Positions 10,986-23,335 of a stretch of DNA of 64,000 nt are shown piece after piece (within the stretch, counting starts at the first letter, position 1; each line of letters opens with the position of its first letter). Source of the stretch: Oegoconia quadripuncta (Eukaryota > Arthropoda > Insecta > Lepidoptera > Autostichidae). A model generated the notes under the pieces. That model saw nothing but the letters and a program-made list of their open reading frames with translations. It ran no database searches and was not told the DNA's origin. The stretch spans positions 15,812,865-15,876,864 of the forward strand of contig OX438750.1 of the NCBI GenBank assembly GCA_949316235.1, in the 5' to 3' direction. A program made the position numbers and the translations under genes.

Positions 10986-11630
10986 CATCTATACCTATTT
11001 ACTTTAATTTATGTAACAGAAAACCTAAAAATTTCGTTTTCAACGAAGATACGATCGCTTAACTTAATAAGGATGCAGTGAAATTATACTAAATAGAAAT
11101 ACTGGTAAATTTTATAACAAAAGAAAAAAAACACAAAGACGCACATGCTACGCAACCGTCTTCTACGGAATTGTAGAATTGGACGACGAACCTAAACGTG
11201 ATTAACAGCACAAGATAAATGCTGAGATGATTGTTACCATAAAAAAAATATTCACTGGAACCTTTAAAATGGTAACCATTCTTTCTTCTTTGTAATTTTA
11301 GTTTCATTTCTAAAATATGACAGGTACAAAGGTTTTACAATAAGAAAAACACCGACTAACTACAAGTCAGGATTCTGGGAAATGAGAGTTCCCTTCTATA
11401 GTTTTTTTTTTATATTTCTGGCTTACTTCACGTTTTCTCTAGAATGTATTGTGTTTCACAGTTCATTCACTCTATCCAAGTAAAATAGGGTCAACAAATT
11501 TTTTTTCCGAGTGAATCCGACGTGTATGTGACTGTAGACATTCCCAATTCCGCTTTTGAAGACTGGAAGTGAAGCGTTACAATATGAGTAAATCTTGTAA
11601 CATGCTATAGGTGATAGGTAGGTACTAAAG
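10986..11630. other. Intergenic, nothing recognised
   Basis: AT-rich, no element termini or domain-like frame. Confidence 0.5.
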
Positions 11631-11963
11631 TTTTTTTTTCAAGCATAACGGGTTGGTACTTGACCTCAATTACACCTGATGTTAAGTGAAGATGAGGTCA
11701 AAGATGGAAGCGTGCTGACCCGGAAACCCCAACACATTTGGGGGACTGGCTATCTTATCTCTGACAACCGGAACACAACAATGCTATTCACATTGCTGCT
11801 TGGCAGCAGATTTAGATAAGATGGTGGTAGCTAGCCAGGCGGACACTTAAAATGCCCTACCACCAACCAAGCCGAGTACTTAAACAAGTACCCCGCTGGG
11901 GATCGAATCCGCGACCTCCGAATCGTAAACCCAATGTTGTTTACATTGAGCCACGGAGGAGGT
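11631..11963 (-). mobile_element. SINE-A, full length
   Basis: A complete copy from the head (CTCCGTGGCTCAATGTAAAC on the minus strand) to the AAAAAAAAACTTT tail. It keeps GTCGCGGATTCGATCCCCAG and the whole body. Confidence 0.88.
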
Positions 11964-12985
11964 TCTAAATTGCACTGAAGTTATTATATTATGGTTGGTC
12001 AGTATGCCTCTGTACACTGTACTAATAGGGATAATTTCATTGGCCCCTGTTACTGCTGTGAACTTCTGTAATAATGGCAAATCGGTTCAATATTCGTTCT
12101 GTAGAAATAACAATAAATTTGCATTAATTGGTAATGAAAGGACATCTCTTATCAAAAATTACTTTGTAAAGAATTTGATGTCTTAAGATATAACTTGAAT
12201 TATTACTGCTCGTGTATATCGTTTCATTGGGACACCACCTGTGCATACGATCAGGTGTTCCGAAGGCACCCTCCTATCTTTACCACGCATTCGACTCAAC
12301 CAGTATATCGCTACTTAATACATCCACCACTAGTTTCAATAGATATTTTATAAAGTTGTGCGCAGGAGACCAAGTAATGGAGGGTGATATAAGCGATTAA
12401 GACGTTGAACAGTTTTTAGTGCTTGTCACTGGCATTCATTGATATTTTAACACGACGACCGCTCCCGTTCGTTATGATTTTTTTCTTGTAACAGCTTGTC
12501 GAAGTTGTGACTGATGCATAATAAAAATTATAGCCAATTATTGTTCTGTAACGACCTATTGGCGGAAAGTTATTACTATACTTGGCAAATACGTACTCTC
12601 AGGGTTGTAATTCACAAAATTATTTTATGCAAACTCCACTAGACTTCGTAAATAGGACGCTTGTTGTGTCACTAGATTTCAGGGTTGTGACTCGTAAAGT
12701 TTTTGAATTAATTTAAAGTATTATTGTTCTTTGTCATACCACAAAATGCCCAAAATTTACGAGTACACCAAGCTAACAAAATAGTTGAAATTATAAAATA
12801 TGAACGCGACAATATCGTCGTAAAACCTACAAATTATATCCTAAAAAGTTGCAGATAAGTTATTAGTTGTATTGAAATAAAAATTAGGTTGTTTGTCATT
12901 AAAGAGCTCCATTTATATATAATTTTATTAGTGTTTATATAAGTTATTGATAATATGTATTTATTATTATTGTAATACATATTTA
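11964..12985. other. Intergenic, nothing recognised
   Basis: AT-rich sequence with two short plus-strand frames (11995-12186, 12212-12400) of no recognisable domain. Confidence 0.5.
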
Positions 12986-13310
12986 ACCGCCTCCGTGGCT
13001 CAATGTAAACAACATTGGGTTTACGATTCGGAGGTCGCGGGTTCGATCCCCAGCGGGGTACATGTTTAAGTACTTGGTTTGGTTGGTGGTACCGCCTCGC
13101 TACCTACCACCATCTTAACTAAATATATATATATTGGTGGTAGGGCATTTTAAGTGTCCGCCTGGCTAGCTACCACCATCTTATCTAAATCTGCCGCCGA
13201 GCAGCAATGTTAATAGCATTGTTGTGTTCCGGTTGTCAGAGATAAGATAGCCAGTCCCCCAAATGTGTTGGGGTTTCCGGATCAGTACGCTTCCATCTTC
13301 GACCTCATCT
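12986..13310 (+). mobile_element. SINE-A, 5' part, cut at GACCTCATCT
   Basis: Head ACCGCCTCCGTGGCTCAATG and B-box GGGTTCGATCCCCAGC are intact. An extra stretch with (AT)n at about 13090-13135 duplicates part of the TAGCTACCACCATCTTA region. The copy stops after GACCTCATCT at 13310, where all full copies continue TCACTTAACATCAGG. That continuation reappears in the same orientation at 26788. See findings. Confidence 0.85.
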
Positions 13311-14529
13311 GTTGTAAGCGCGTTCAGCGTTTGCAACGTTAGCTGAGCCAGCGAGCCCTTTCACTGCTACAATATTACACTCAAAGAACAGATTAGATAC
13401 CACAGCTAAAATTGGGTACTGTTAGCTAAAAATCTTCCAAACTATACGGATAGGCAAGAGATTAGCAACTACAGGAAAAAGTTTTTAGCTGGGCGAAATT
13501 AGCAGTGCTAGCTAATTAAATTAAACCTAATAACGAAAGTACCTTAGCAATCCGACTAATTTATTTTGCCAGTTTTAGCAACTGTAGCAAATTTTTGAGA
13601 CTTTTTTTAGCAATTTTTGGTATTTATTTAGTAATGATATGTAAAGTTTCATCACTGCCAACTAATATTTTAAGTACTAGACCTATGAAATTAGCAGCAA
13701 TGGCTAAGGGATGTTAGCCGTCTTAAACAAAAAGTCATTTATTTCGCAGTAATAATTAACTTTTATTTGTTGTAGCAGTTAATTTATTAGCATAAGCAAC
13801 CAATTATTTAAGTACTAGACCCAAGAAATAAGCAGCTGTGGCTCTGTAATCTTAGCTGTCTTAACTAAAGAAGTCATCAAGTTTCGCAATAATGATTAAC
13901 TTTTCCTCGTTGCAGCAGTTAAATCCTTTAGCACACGCAACTAATCATTTATGAACTAGACCTATGAAATTAGCAGCAATGGCTAAGGATTCTTAGCCAT
14001 CAAATATCGAATGCTGAATATCGAACCCACTGACAACGAATCCTTTCGGTACCAAATCAAAAAAATTTGCTACCGATGATAAGTAAGTTAGTAGTTTCAG
14101 TCAATATTTATCAAATTTACCGACCGGTGCTGGAGTACGTTAGTTGGTTTAGCCAATATTTAGCAATACTTAGTAGTGACAGGTAACAGTGTTCGTTATA
14201 GAGCTGCACCGCTAATACCTTTGAGTTGTGATAACTAATCAGTTAGGTACAACAACAGAGAAAATTAGGAATAGTTTGTAAAGTTTTAGCTACTTCAACG
14301 AATATTTTATCAAGTTTAGTCGTTACTGACAAGTTACTTTGATGTGGAATTGGATATTCTTTAGAACTAACATCTAAATCAATTACCACCGACTGTTAAA
14401 TTACTTTGCTTAAGCATCCGATATTAATGGTTCACTGAGCTAAATAAGTAGCTATACCTGAAGAGCTTCTTGGACATAGCTGCTAATGTTTGTAACTTTT
14501 TTCAATATTACAGCCTCTTGTTAGGTACG
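13311..14529. repeat. TTAGC-rich degenerate repeat zone with 140-bp units
   Basis: The phrase CTAGACCTATGAAATTAGCA appears at about 13677 and 13958 and in altered form at about 13817, giving a period near 140 bp for 13650-14000. The rest is non-coding, with frequent TTAGC/GCTAA words and the same base style as the adjoining 108-bp array. Confidence 0.6.
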
Positions 14530-15712
14530 TTAAACAAGTTTATTTGCCACCTCAGGGAAATGTTTTCGTAGTAGTTAACAATGTATTAGCTGTGATCTAT
14601 AACGATATCAGCAACTGTAAGTAACTTTTTTACCTACGAAAGCATTGTTTCTTTGCTACTTTAGGGAAGTGATTTCGTTGCACTTAACAGATCTTAGTTG
14701 TGATCAATAACAATATTAGCAAATGTAAGGAACCCTTTTAGGTACCACTGCCAGTTTCTATGCTAACTTAGGGAAGTGTTTTCGTAGCACTTAACAGTAT
14801 CTTAGTTGTGATCAATAACAATATTAGCAAATGTGAGTAACCCTTTTAGGTAACACAGCCAGTTTCTTTGCTACCTCAGGGAAGTGATTTCGATGCACTG
14901 AACAGTATCTTAGTTGTGATCAATAACGATATTAGCAAATGTAAGGAACCCTTTTAGGTACCACTGCCAGATTCTTTGCTACCTCAAGGAAGTGATTTCG
15001 ATGCACTGTACAGTATCTTAGTTGTGATCAATAACAATGTTAGCAAATGTGAGTAACTTTTTTAGGTAACACAGCCAGTTTCTTTGCTACCTTAGGGAAG
15101 TAATTTCGTTGCACGAACAGTATCTTAGCTGTGATCAATAACGATTTAGCAAAAGTAAGTAACCCTTTTAGGTACCACTGACAGTTTCTTTGCTATCTTA
15201 GGGAAGTATTTTCGTAGCACTTAACAGTAGCTTAGTTATAATCAATAACGATACTAGCAAATGTAACAACTCTTTTAGCTACCACAGTTGAGTTTCTTTG
15301 CTACCTTAGGGAACTGATTTCGTTGCACTGAACAGTATCTTGGTTGTGATCAATAACATATTAGCAAATGTAAGTAACCTTTTTAACTACCACAGCTAGT
15401 TTCTTAACTGTCTTAGAGAAGTGTTCTCGTAGCACTTAACAGTAGCTTAGTTGTGATCAATAACGAAATTAGCAAATATATGTAACTCTCTTGGTTACAA
15501 CAACCAGTTTTATGAGCTATATTAAACAAGTTGATTTACTACCTCAGGAAAGCGTTTTCGTAGAACTCAACAATAGCTTAATTCTGATCAATAATAATAT
15601 TAGCTAATTTAATTAACTGTTCAGCCCGCTTTATTAGGTATATATAACAAATTAATTTGCTACATTAGAGAAGCGTTTTTTGTAGCACTTAGCAGTAGTT
15701 GTGAGTAGAGAT
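14530..15712 (+). repeat. 108-bp tandem array, about ten units
   Basis: The phrase CAGTATCTTAGTTGTGATCA recurs with starts near 14795, 14903, 15011, 15118, 15225, 15333 and 15440 (spacing 107-108 bp). More diverged units stand on both sides, including one lengthened to about 130 bp near 15570. Each unit also holds a TTTCTTTGCTACCTCAGGGA box and an ATTAGCAAATGTAAG box. Non-coding minisatellite or satellite. Confidence 0.9.
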
Positions 15713-15774
15713 TTATTTATTAAAGTTTTATTGTATTATAATGTTCATATTGACATACAAACAATAAAATATGT

Positions 15775-16330
15775 TTGACCAATAAATGTCCAATCACAAC
15801 TTAAGTACTATGAAGTGCTACGAAAACGTTTCCCTCAGTCAACTTGTTGAATATATACCTAATAAATAAAGCAGGCTGTGGTGAATAGACTTACTTATAT
15901 TTGCTAATATCAATATTGATCATACATAGCTACTGTAAAGTGCCATGAAAACGCTGTTTTAAGGTAGCAAATTAACTAGTTTAATATTACTAATAAAGAG
16001 AACTGTGGCAGTGAAAAGAATATTTGGTAATTTATTTCATAATTATTGATCGCAACTAAACTATTGGTTGGTGCTATGAAACAATTCTTTATAGCCGGAT
16101 TTATATTGTTGGGAACTAAGTGATGCTTCGAAACTAATAAACTAATTCAACATCACTTTCACAATGTATATTTGACCTGGTGCTAAAACAAACTGTGGTA
16201 GCGAAAAGAGTAATACACTAACATGTGCCAATGTCGGTATTAGTCACAAGTAAGCTTATGCTAAATTGCTACAAATTGACTTCCCTAAGGTAGGACATTA
16301 ACATGTTTAACATTCCTAGTAAATGATATA
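15775..16330 (-). repeat. Inverted, diverged continuation of the 108-bp array
   Basis: Words of the array reappear as reverse complements (GTGCTACGAAAACGTTTCCC, TTTGCTAATATCAATATTGA, GTGCCATGAAAACGCTGTTT). The array therefore changes orientation across an AT-rich spacer at about 15713-15774, making a kilobase-scale inverted repeat. Confidence 0.75.
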
Positions 16331-16406
16331 AATTTTAACTTAACTATTAACATACTGTTAAGAGCCACTTGAAGTTATTTAGAATATGAAACAATATACA
16401 TACTAA

Positions 16407-16628
16407 TCAAGACTTTATTAAAACGCAATTCAGGGCGTGAAATATTTTAAAATATGTGACGAAAGCCTTTAACGGATTGTCAAAGTTGTACAACACGTCG
16501 TTTATAACGATGGAGCAGCTTTTTATAGCGTCTTCATCCGGTGATACCGCAACCAGTAGAGGTCCGCAGTTCAGACTGAATTCCAAGAACTTTTTCTTAT
16601 TTATTTCTGTTTGAATCTCCGAAAAGTC
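16407..16628 (-). CDS. Exon-like ORF, terminal exon of an unrecognised protein (possibly transposon-derived)
   Basis: On the minus strand a good acceptor (AATAATTTTCAG) precedes a 74-codon open frame ending in TGA at 16407-16409. The 73-residue product includes GPLLVAVSPDEDAIKSCSI, then VINDVLYNFDNPLKAFVTYF and KIFHALNCVLIKS. Its composition is protein-like and the DNPLKA...CF/YFK.FHAL pattern reminds me of the C-terminal end of insect hypothetical proteins linked to mobile elements, but I cannot name the family. An AATAAAG overlaps the last codons and could serve as a poly(A) signal. The frame lies beside the inverted satellite array. No upstream exon was found with confidence. It has no internal start, so it was chosen by splice site. 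Confidence 0.4.
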   Translation of the reverse strand, partial: DFSEIQTEINKKKFLEFSLNCGPLLVAVSPDEDAIKSCSIVINDVLYNFDNPLKAFVTYFKIFHALNCVLIKS

Positions 16629-17938
16629 CTGAAAATTATTACTTTATATAGACATTGAAGCCGAAATAAAAGTGTCAAAACTCAGAAGACAATACATAAC
16701 TTTTCATCTATCTCTATTGCTCTCATTTTCATATATTAGAAGCCTAGTTATAATAAGTATTGATATTCTCGAAGGTATTGCATATTACATTATATGTTAT
16801 GTCAAATATTTGCATAGGCAAGGAGTAGAAAACACCCTAAGCCAAATTTCATACAAATCAGTTAGGTTGAGGAGCTAGTCAGCATGAGTTTGTATGATTT
16901 TTTTTTTATTTATTAATTTGAAAGACAAACAGTTGCTTTAATTTAATTTTAAAGAGTTAATTTAGCTTAGTTCAAGTAGTGACAGCTCGTCGTTGGGGGA
17001 ATGACTGACGTCTCGCATTAACGAGATCAACGGTTCGATTCTAAATGCAAAGCACGAGTTTTTCGTTTTTGAAATCTTAAGTACATAAGTACGTACTTGT
17101 CACTGACTATTGTGTCTTGAGCACGTCAACTTCCCTGTCTAAGAACATGCTATTTAATACTTAAAATTGATAAGAGTTAGATCAGTAAATGGTTAAAGTG
17201 ACATAAATCTGAATAAGCTCGCAATTGTCGCACAGCAACAGCTGAATAGCTTAGTTTCAGCCATATTCTGCGCTTATTGATAGACGTAGAATGTTCTAAG
17301 GTAGCTACTTCCTTTGACATACCTATTGTATTAATCCATCTCGTGACTCCATTTTGGATGGCCGCCATTGCTTATTTTTGTACGTTACAATATTTTTGAC
17401 ACCAAATAGGGATGACAGTGATCTCAAAATGTTAACTTTTTTCCATCTGTAAATAAATATAAATACTTTATAGATAACAAAAGACTCCAATTTAAAATTT
17501 CAGTAAGAACTATCATTTGTTAATACAATCCCGCCAAATCTTGTACTGATGAAAGGAGGAAAACGACTACAAACAAATGATATAATGGTTTTTTAAAAGA
17601 AACCATATCATAATTACGGTTCGGAATTCAGAGGTACGAATTTTAAAGTAGGTACAAAAAGTGTCAGTATCACTGCTAAGTCGTAACATGGATACGCTGA
17701 TGTTAAATAAAGGTAAAAAAATTAAGTAGAGAGTAAATATGTAACTACCTGCTGTAAAGCAATCATTAATCCCATTATTATTAATGTTTTATTTTACTAG
17801 TAATAAAAGCCGCCACAGTAGGCCATTCAATATAGAGCTGCATATTGTGAAGTCGATTTCGAGCTGCGGAAATAATAAGTGTTAGTAAAATTTCGTTGTT
17901 GTTCATAGATAATTATTACCATCAAAGTAAAACATTAT
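16629..17938. other. Intergenic or intronic, little recognised
   Basis: AT-rich. A weak B-box-like CGGTTCGATTCT lies near 17030-17041 in a possible tRNA-like context. The small minus-strand frame at 17177-17368 has no domain. Confidence 0.4.
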
Positions 17939-18079
17939 TGATGTCTATTCTGTTGTACGCAAAATAAACTAAAACCAAATTTAAATTGATACTGTTCCTT
18001 TCTCTTTTGAACAATATGGTGCGACAGCAAGACTCCAAGACAGGTTTTAGTTTAATTTGTTTGCAACACAATCGACATT
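17939..18079. mobile_element. MITE-F copy 1
   Basis: A short element with inverted ends: ATGTCTATTCTGTTGTACGC at the left against AACACAATCGACATTAAT at the right, with AAACTAAAACC and GGTTTTAGTTT inside them. About 140 bp and non-coding. Confidence 0.65.
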
Positions 18080-18082
18080 AAT

Positions 18083-18212
18083 GGTGTCCATTCTGTTGTA
18101 TACAAAATAAACCAAACTAAAACCAGTTTTGGAGTAGTGCTGTTCTAGGAAGAAAGGGACAGTACCACTTTAAAACTGGTTTTAGATTAAAACAACAAAA
18201 TCGACATCATTA
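18083..18212. mobile_element. MITE-F copy 2, tandem to copy 1
   Basis: It starts GGTGTCCATTCTGTTGTATA and ends AACAACAAAATCGACATCAT, the same inverted ends as copy 1, with AAAACCAGTTTTGGAG and AAAACTGGTTTTAG inside. The two copies are separated by only a few bases. Confidence 0.65.
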
Positions 18213-18704
18213 GCTGATAATTATGGTGTTTAATCAAAAACAAATACTTCACCACGACAATTGAAATGTTACTAATAATGGAGAACCATTGATTAAACTT
18301 GTCAATAAACCGTGGTTTCTGGGATTACTGTTTAAGAAGTTTAATTGCATCATACTTTAGAATACGCTTAAAAATAATTTTAAAAAAAATTCTACCAGTC
18401 TGTAACCATCAAGCCTTTTGAGTGCAGCAAACTCCTTCATGTCTTAATGAATTTGCATGTTGTTTTTCATGAAATTATAAAGTCTTGCTGAAGTACTATT
18501 ATGCCAATTTTCTTTCACGTGATCAACTGTATCAATTATTTTTCATCCAGAGTAAAACATCTTCTTGCTCTTCGTCTGAAATATGTGTTTAAATGTGAAC
18601 TCAGAATTTTGAAATCTTTAATTAGGGTTCCTTAACAAAATCACTCTGTTAAGCCTGTCTGTTTATTTTACTTTTTTATCATTTATTTGTGAGATTTTAT
18701 AACA

Positions 18705-18868
18705 TATGAATTTGTTAAATGTTGAATCAATATTTAATTATAACATTTTTACTACAGTTGTGGTGCATATACATACCAGGGATATTATTGAAAATGACAT
18801 TAATTTGTTACATGTTCAATCAATATTTAATTATAAGATTTATACTACAGTTATGGTGCATACATACC
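18705..18868. repeat. 93-bp direct duplication
   Basis: AATTTGTTAAATGTTGAATC at about 18709 recurs as AATTTGTTACATGTTCAATC at 18802, followed in both by AATATTTAATTATAA and ACTACAGTT.TGGTGCATA. Two units. Frames across it are by-products. Confidence 0.85.
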
Positions 18869-19099
18869 CTGTTGGGGGGCGGTCGCGCTAATGTTTCAAC
18901 GTGAAAACGAAAACTTAGGTTTCGTGTTTTATTTTTTGATTCATTATGTAACAAGCTCTATAGAAAGATGTGAACTTTCATGGGATTGCACTAGAACCAA
19001 GGGACTGTTAGAGGTGTTATAGAGAACTATCAGGTGGGCCTCTGTTCGGCAGTGGATTTCTGCAGGTTGAAGGAGGTAAACATATTAGCATGTGTTGTA

Positions 19100-19235
19100 T
19101 TAACTAGGGCAAATTCAGAATACATAGCAAAGATTATTACTTGATAGAGCTAAATTAATTAGAAGTAGTTGCACCACAAGTCTTAGCAGATACAAATAAG
19201 TTAGATTGGGCATGCTAAAAAATATTATATTTTCT
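19100..19235 (+). repeat. Isolated diverged monomer of the 181-bp satellite
   Basis: AGCAAAGATTATTACTTGAT, AGTAGTTGCACCACAAGTCT and TAGCAGATACAAATAAGTTA follow the unit of the 24288-26273 array word for word with substitutions. It stands alone about 5 kb from the array, in the same orientation. Confidence 0.75.
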
Positions 19236-22015
19236 TCTATTTTTTTAATGAAAAATAAGACTTTTATAGGAAACTAACTTGAACTATTATATTTTAAATT
19301 GACAATGATGAAATGAATAGACCGTCAAATGCCAACTGAAACTATCAATCATTAAAATCAAAATACTACAAATGGATGTTATTGGCAGGTATTAAGTTTT
19401 TTTAACATACCCATTGTAATGTATAAACAAGGTTTTTTTTATGAAACATCTAAGATAATAGCGAAATCAACTCAGGCAAATTAAAAACCTTCAAAGAAAT
19501 GTTGTGGTCGGAGGTATAAATATTTACACAACAAACATATTGTAGATATTTGTGCAATTAGGATTAAATAGCCAATATAATTAGCCAAACATTTTTCTAA
19601 ATTTTAATTCTCTTACCTGGTGCCCTGGGTACCTGGGTTTAAGAACTTGCTCTTATTTTTTTCTAAATGCTCCATGAAGGTTAATCGTTCGCCAATTTTT
19701 GGGAAAATTTTCTCCAATGAATATTAAGTAAGCAAGGATAGATGACTCTTCTCATTTCCTTCTTCTGCAAAAATAAACCAACCATAACAGTAAGAAATAA
19801 GTAAATATCTTGCATGACGTCATTATTTTTCTTGTAAATACATTAGGTAGGTAAGAGTAGTTTGCCCCTCAACATGTCACGTTCATCCCATAAATTGGCG
19901 CATTGTGGTATCTGAAGAGGTCTCCTTACCTTTTTTGGAAAATACAGTCATACTCTGGCTTTTGCCGACTAAAGTTCACCACTATAAATTGGTCATCGAT
20001 GTTAGCCCGTTAATACTCAATACATATAAACCTAAATTTTATCAATGCTCACCTCAGGCACTTCGCTACAATATAAGGAGTTGAGCAACGAAAACAATAA
20101 ACATGTAGGAATTACTCCGTGCTAGTCCATTAAATTGAGGGCGGAAAGTAGAGAGACGTGGTCATTACTCCACCGACAAGAGCATAGCTCTTAAATTGAA
20201 GAATAAGAAGTCCATACAAGTCCTTGGGCATTGTAGTTATATGTATACCTCACACAAACTCACGCCCCATTTTTCCTTTACCGAGTTGCGCCTGCGCTAG
20301 GTAGGCTCCATTATTACGTCTCAGTTTCACTTGGTACCTTTTATAAGTATTTTTTGCGACGAATCATGTAGGTACTTACCTTCGAATTACTACTGAGCAG
20401 TCGTGACTCGTGACATAGTAATTTCTTGATCTATATACTATAAACGCACTTGAAATCACAAACTAACCTTTTTTACGAAAATTTCGACTCGACACATACT
20501 CAACCGAGGAACGACTAAAAGTAGTAGACCGAGTATTTCGCGCCGACGCCGACTGACGCAGGGTTGCCAGATGTAATTTTCCAATTTTAGCCAGATTAAA
20601 AATTCTCTTATCCAAAATGTTATTTTTTCAAAAAAAAAAACCGCCAAACTTCAATAAACAAGAATAACAAATAAAATTGTAAATGAATGTCTATAATTTC
20701 ATAATTAATATTAACGCGCGCGGTTGCGCTTTGGTCAGCGTAAAGCTTCCGATATTGTATGTGTGACCGTGGGAATACCTATATGGCATTGTAATCGTTT
20801 TGTATTTTCCCCAATATTTGTTATTATTTATAGACTATTTTGTTATACTCATTGACATTTTCATTTTTCAGATTTTGAATGCCCTAAAAGTATTGTCACG
20901 ATCGTATCACTTAGTATGAAATTCCATTTTGTTTACCGCATCTTTCGTTTACCGTCAATTCGCCTGTTTAATTTATTTTCAGAAATATTTCGCCAGGACC
21001 GCAATACTTCACCAGAATAAAATATATAAAATACCCCAATCAATTTCTTTTGGATCAAGTATACTTTAAAGCTATAAAAACAGGTCAAGCGCGGGACCAA
21101 TGACGACGCTTGTATGTATAGATATTATTATTACGGTTTTTTACGTTATAGCAAAAGAAATTACCCGTCATTAAATTAATGAAGTTCGTTAAACGTTAAA
21201 GCGTTACATTTCGAAAGATTTAACGAAAGTGAACTTTAACTTGTAATAGAAATTTATTTTTATAATGTCTTAATAAATCTAATGTCTAATTAAATAGTTA
21301 TTTTAAAAAAATTGGTGTGAAAAGCTTACTGGACTGGACTTAAGAAATAATAAAAGAAGGGTGTTTCATTACCTAGGGTTTGTAATAATAAGTTATATTC
21401 CGTCGGTTTTTCCGGAATCTTATAATCTTGGAATCTTTAAGAGTAGAGTGAATAGCATTTACTGAGATCGCGTGCTTCATCTTCGGCCTTATCATCACTT
21501 CACCACATCAGGTGAAAAAGTCATACATAAAAAAATATATTATTTAAAGATCAAAATATCGTAATTCATCGTTATCTAACATAAGGTGCATATTACCATT
21601 CATACATATCAATATATTAAAGTTATCTGAAAGCGAAACTCGTAGGCGTTACGCATTTTATGAAACTATCAATGAACAGGAATCCTGAAATAGCCTCAAT
21701 CGCCTGTCATTTTTCTCCTAGGTAACCTAAATGGGTACTAGTAGGTAATTTGTCGTATTTTTTCGGATCGTAAATGGCGAAACATTTCGCTGAACTGAAT
21801 GCGGACCGGCAGCAATGTTGTCAATATTTATTTACAAAAAAGCGCGGAGTTGACTTTAAAAACCGCTGCACAGTCAAATTTTGGCGAGGAAAGCTAGAGG
21901 AAATATTATTATTTATTATTTTCGACATTAAGCTTATTAGTAGCTCATAATATAACTGGATATTTACCACGAGCATATGGGGTTTCCCACTTAAATGAAA
22001 AAAAAAAACCATAGT
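19236..22015. other. Intergenic or intronic, nothing recognised
   Basis: About 2.8 kb of AT-rich sequence without a convincing exon, RNA gene or element terminus. Frames at 20456-20647 and 21821-22012 (minus) have no domain. Confidence 0.45.
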
Positions 22016-22830
22016 TTAAGAACTTTAGCTGTTGTCGCTAAGTTCTTGTTAGTTAATTTTGCTAAAGACATTCGTCCTCAAATAATAATAATAATAATGC
22101 CGGACGATTACACCGACTAGCTGGCCTCAAACGAGAACTGACCTCTGGGGGCATTACCCAGAACACCAGTTCCGAGAAAATTTAACAAAATCGTTTTCTA
22201 AATTCGTATAGCAATAGTAAAATCAAAGTAGTAGTCGCCTAGCCAAATTGATAGTTAAGAACTTTAGCTGTTGCCGCTAAGGTCTTATTAGTTCATTTTG
22301 CTAAAGATATTCGTTCTCAAATAATAATAATGCCGGACGATCATACCGATTACCTGGCATCAAACGAGAACCTGGTAACGATTTCAGGCGGTATTACCCA
22401 GATGACCCAATTCCGAGAAAATTTAGAGAAAATCGTTTTCTTAAATTTGTATAACAATAGTAAAATCAAAGAAATGGTCAGTTACTCAAGTTGATAGCTA
22501 AGAACTTTTGATGTTGTCGCTAAGATCTTATTAGTAAATTTTGCTAAAAATATTCGTCCTCAATTAATAATAATGCCGGACGAAGACACCGATTACCTTA
22601 CCTCAAACTAGGATACCCTTTATTACGAGAACCTAGTAACGACTTTTGGGGGCATTACCCAGAACACCCAGACACGAGAAAATTTATAAAAGATCATTTT
22701 CTTAAATTTATAGAACAATAGTAAAATCATAAAAGTCAGTTCCCGCCAAGTTGACAGTTAAGAACTTTAGCTGTTGTCGCTAAGTTGTTCTTCGTTAATT
22801 TTGCTAAAAATATTCGTCCTCAAATTTTAA
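22016..22830 (+). repeat. About 240-bp tandem array, 3.3 units
   Basis: TTAAGAACTTTAGCTGTTGT starts near 22016, 22256 and 22758, with a variant at 22498; spacings are 240, 242 and 260 bp. Each unit carries ATTCGTCCTCAA, an (AAT)n run of variable length and ATGCCGGACGA. Non-coding. Confidence 0.9.
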
Positions 22831-22896
22831 ATACAAACCGCTATAGGAACCTACTATCGGTCTTTAGTGAATTAACTACTTATTTAATTACTAGCT

Positions 22897-23335
22897 TTAG
22901 CTAGCAAATCCGTGTACAATATAAACAAAAATAATTTGTGAATACATTCTATACACTTTTCTGTATCGGGTGCTATAAAAACATAGTGCCTCGGATTTGT
23001 GTAGGGCCACCTCCAGATCGAGCATCCTTATGCGCCTCACCACTTGTGCTACTAACACAGTGGCAAGGCGTGCCGCTTCCCAGTACGAGCTCCCCCGTGC
23101 CGTCACCTGCGTATCGTGTGCATAAAAGGTGACATCCGCGCTAGGAATGAGCTCGCCCCTCAGCACCCAGTAACCGATGTTTCACAGGAGCGGGCCTAGC
23201 ACCAAGCCCTGTGGAATACGGTACCACGTTTTGGATAATCTATGAACCTATCCGAGAGGCAGGCGCCCACTATTCGGCATAGGTATGGAGGCATGTCATG
23301 GAACTTCAGTGCCTCTATAATGCACCCCCAGGGGA
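22897..23335 (-). pseudogene. R1/Jockey-like LINE reverse transcriptase fragment
   Basis: The minus strand encodes, with in-frame stops, QGLVLGPLL then WVLRGELIPSADVTFYAHDT, VTARGSSYWEAARLA and VVRRIRMLDLEVALHKSEAL. These are the palm region of a non-LTR reverse transcriptase: the PQG.VLGPLLWN block, the catalytic YADD box (here YAHD, so one catalytic Asp is lost) and the L.L.VALHKSEAL block. It is truncated on both sides and abuts an RTE-type fragment at about 23336. Not functional. Confidence 0.85.

Noticed and set aside
10506..10988. 160-residue minus-strand ORF
   Set aside because: It runs through the SINE-C head and body into the mariner-type terminus, so it has no coherent coding history.
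13311..16330. Helitron
   Set aside because: I looked for a TC start and CTRR end with a terminal hairpin and for Rep or helicase coding and recognised neither. The block is left unclassified.
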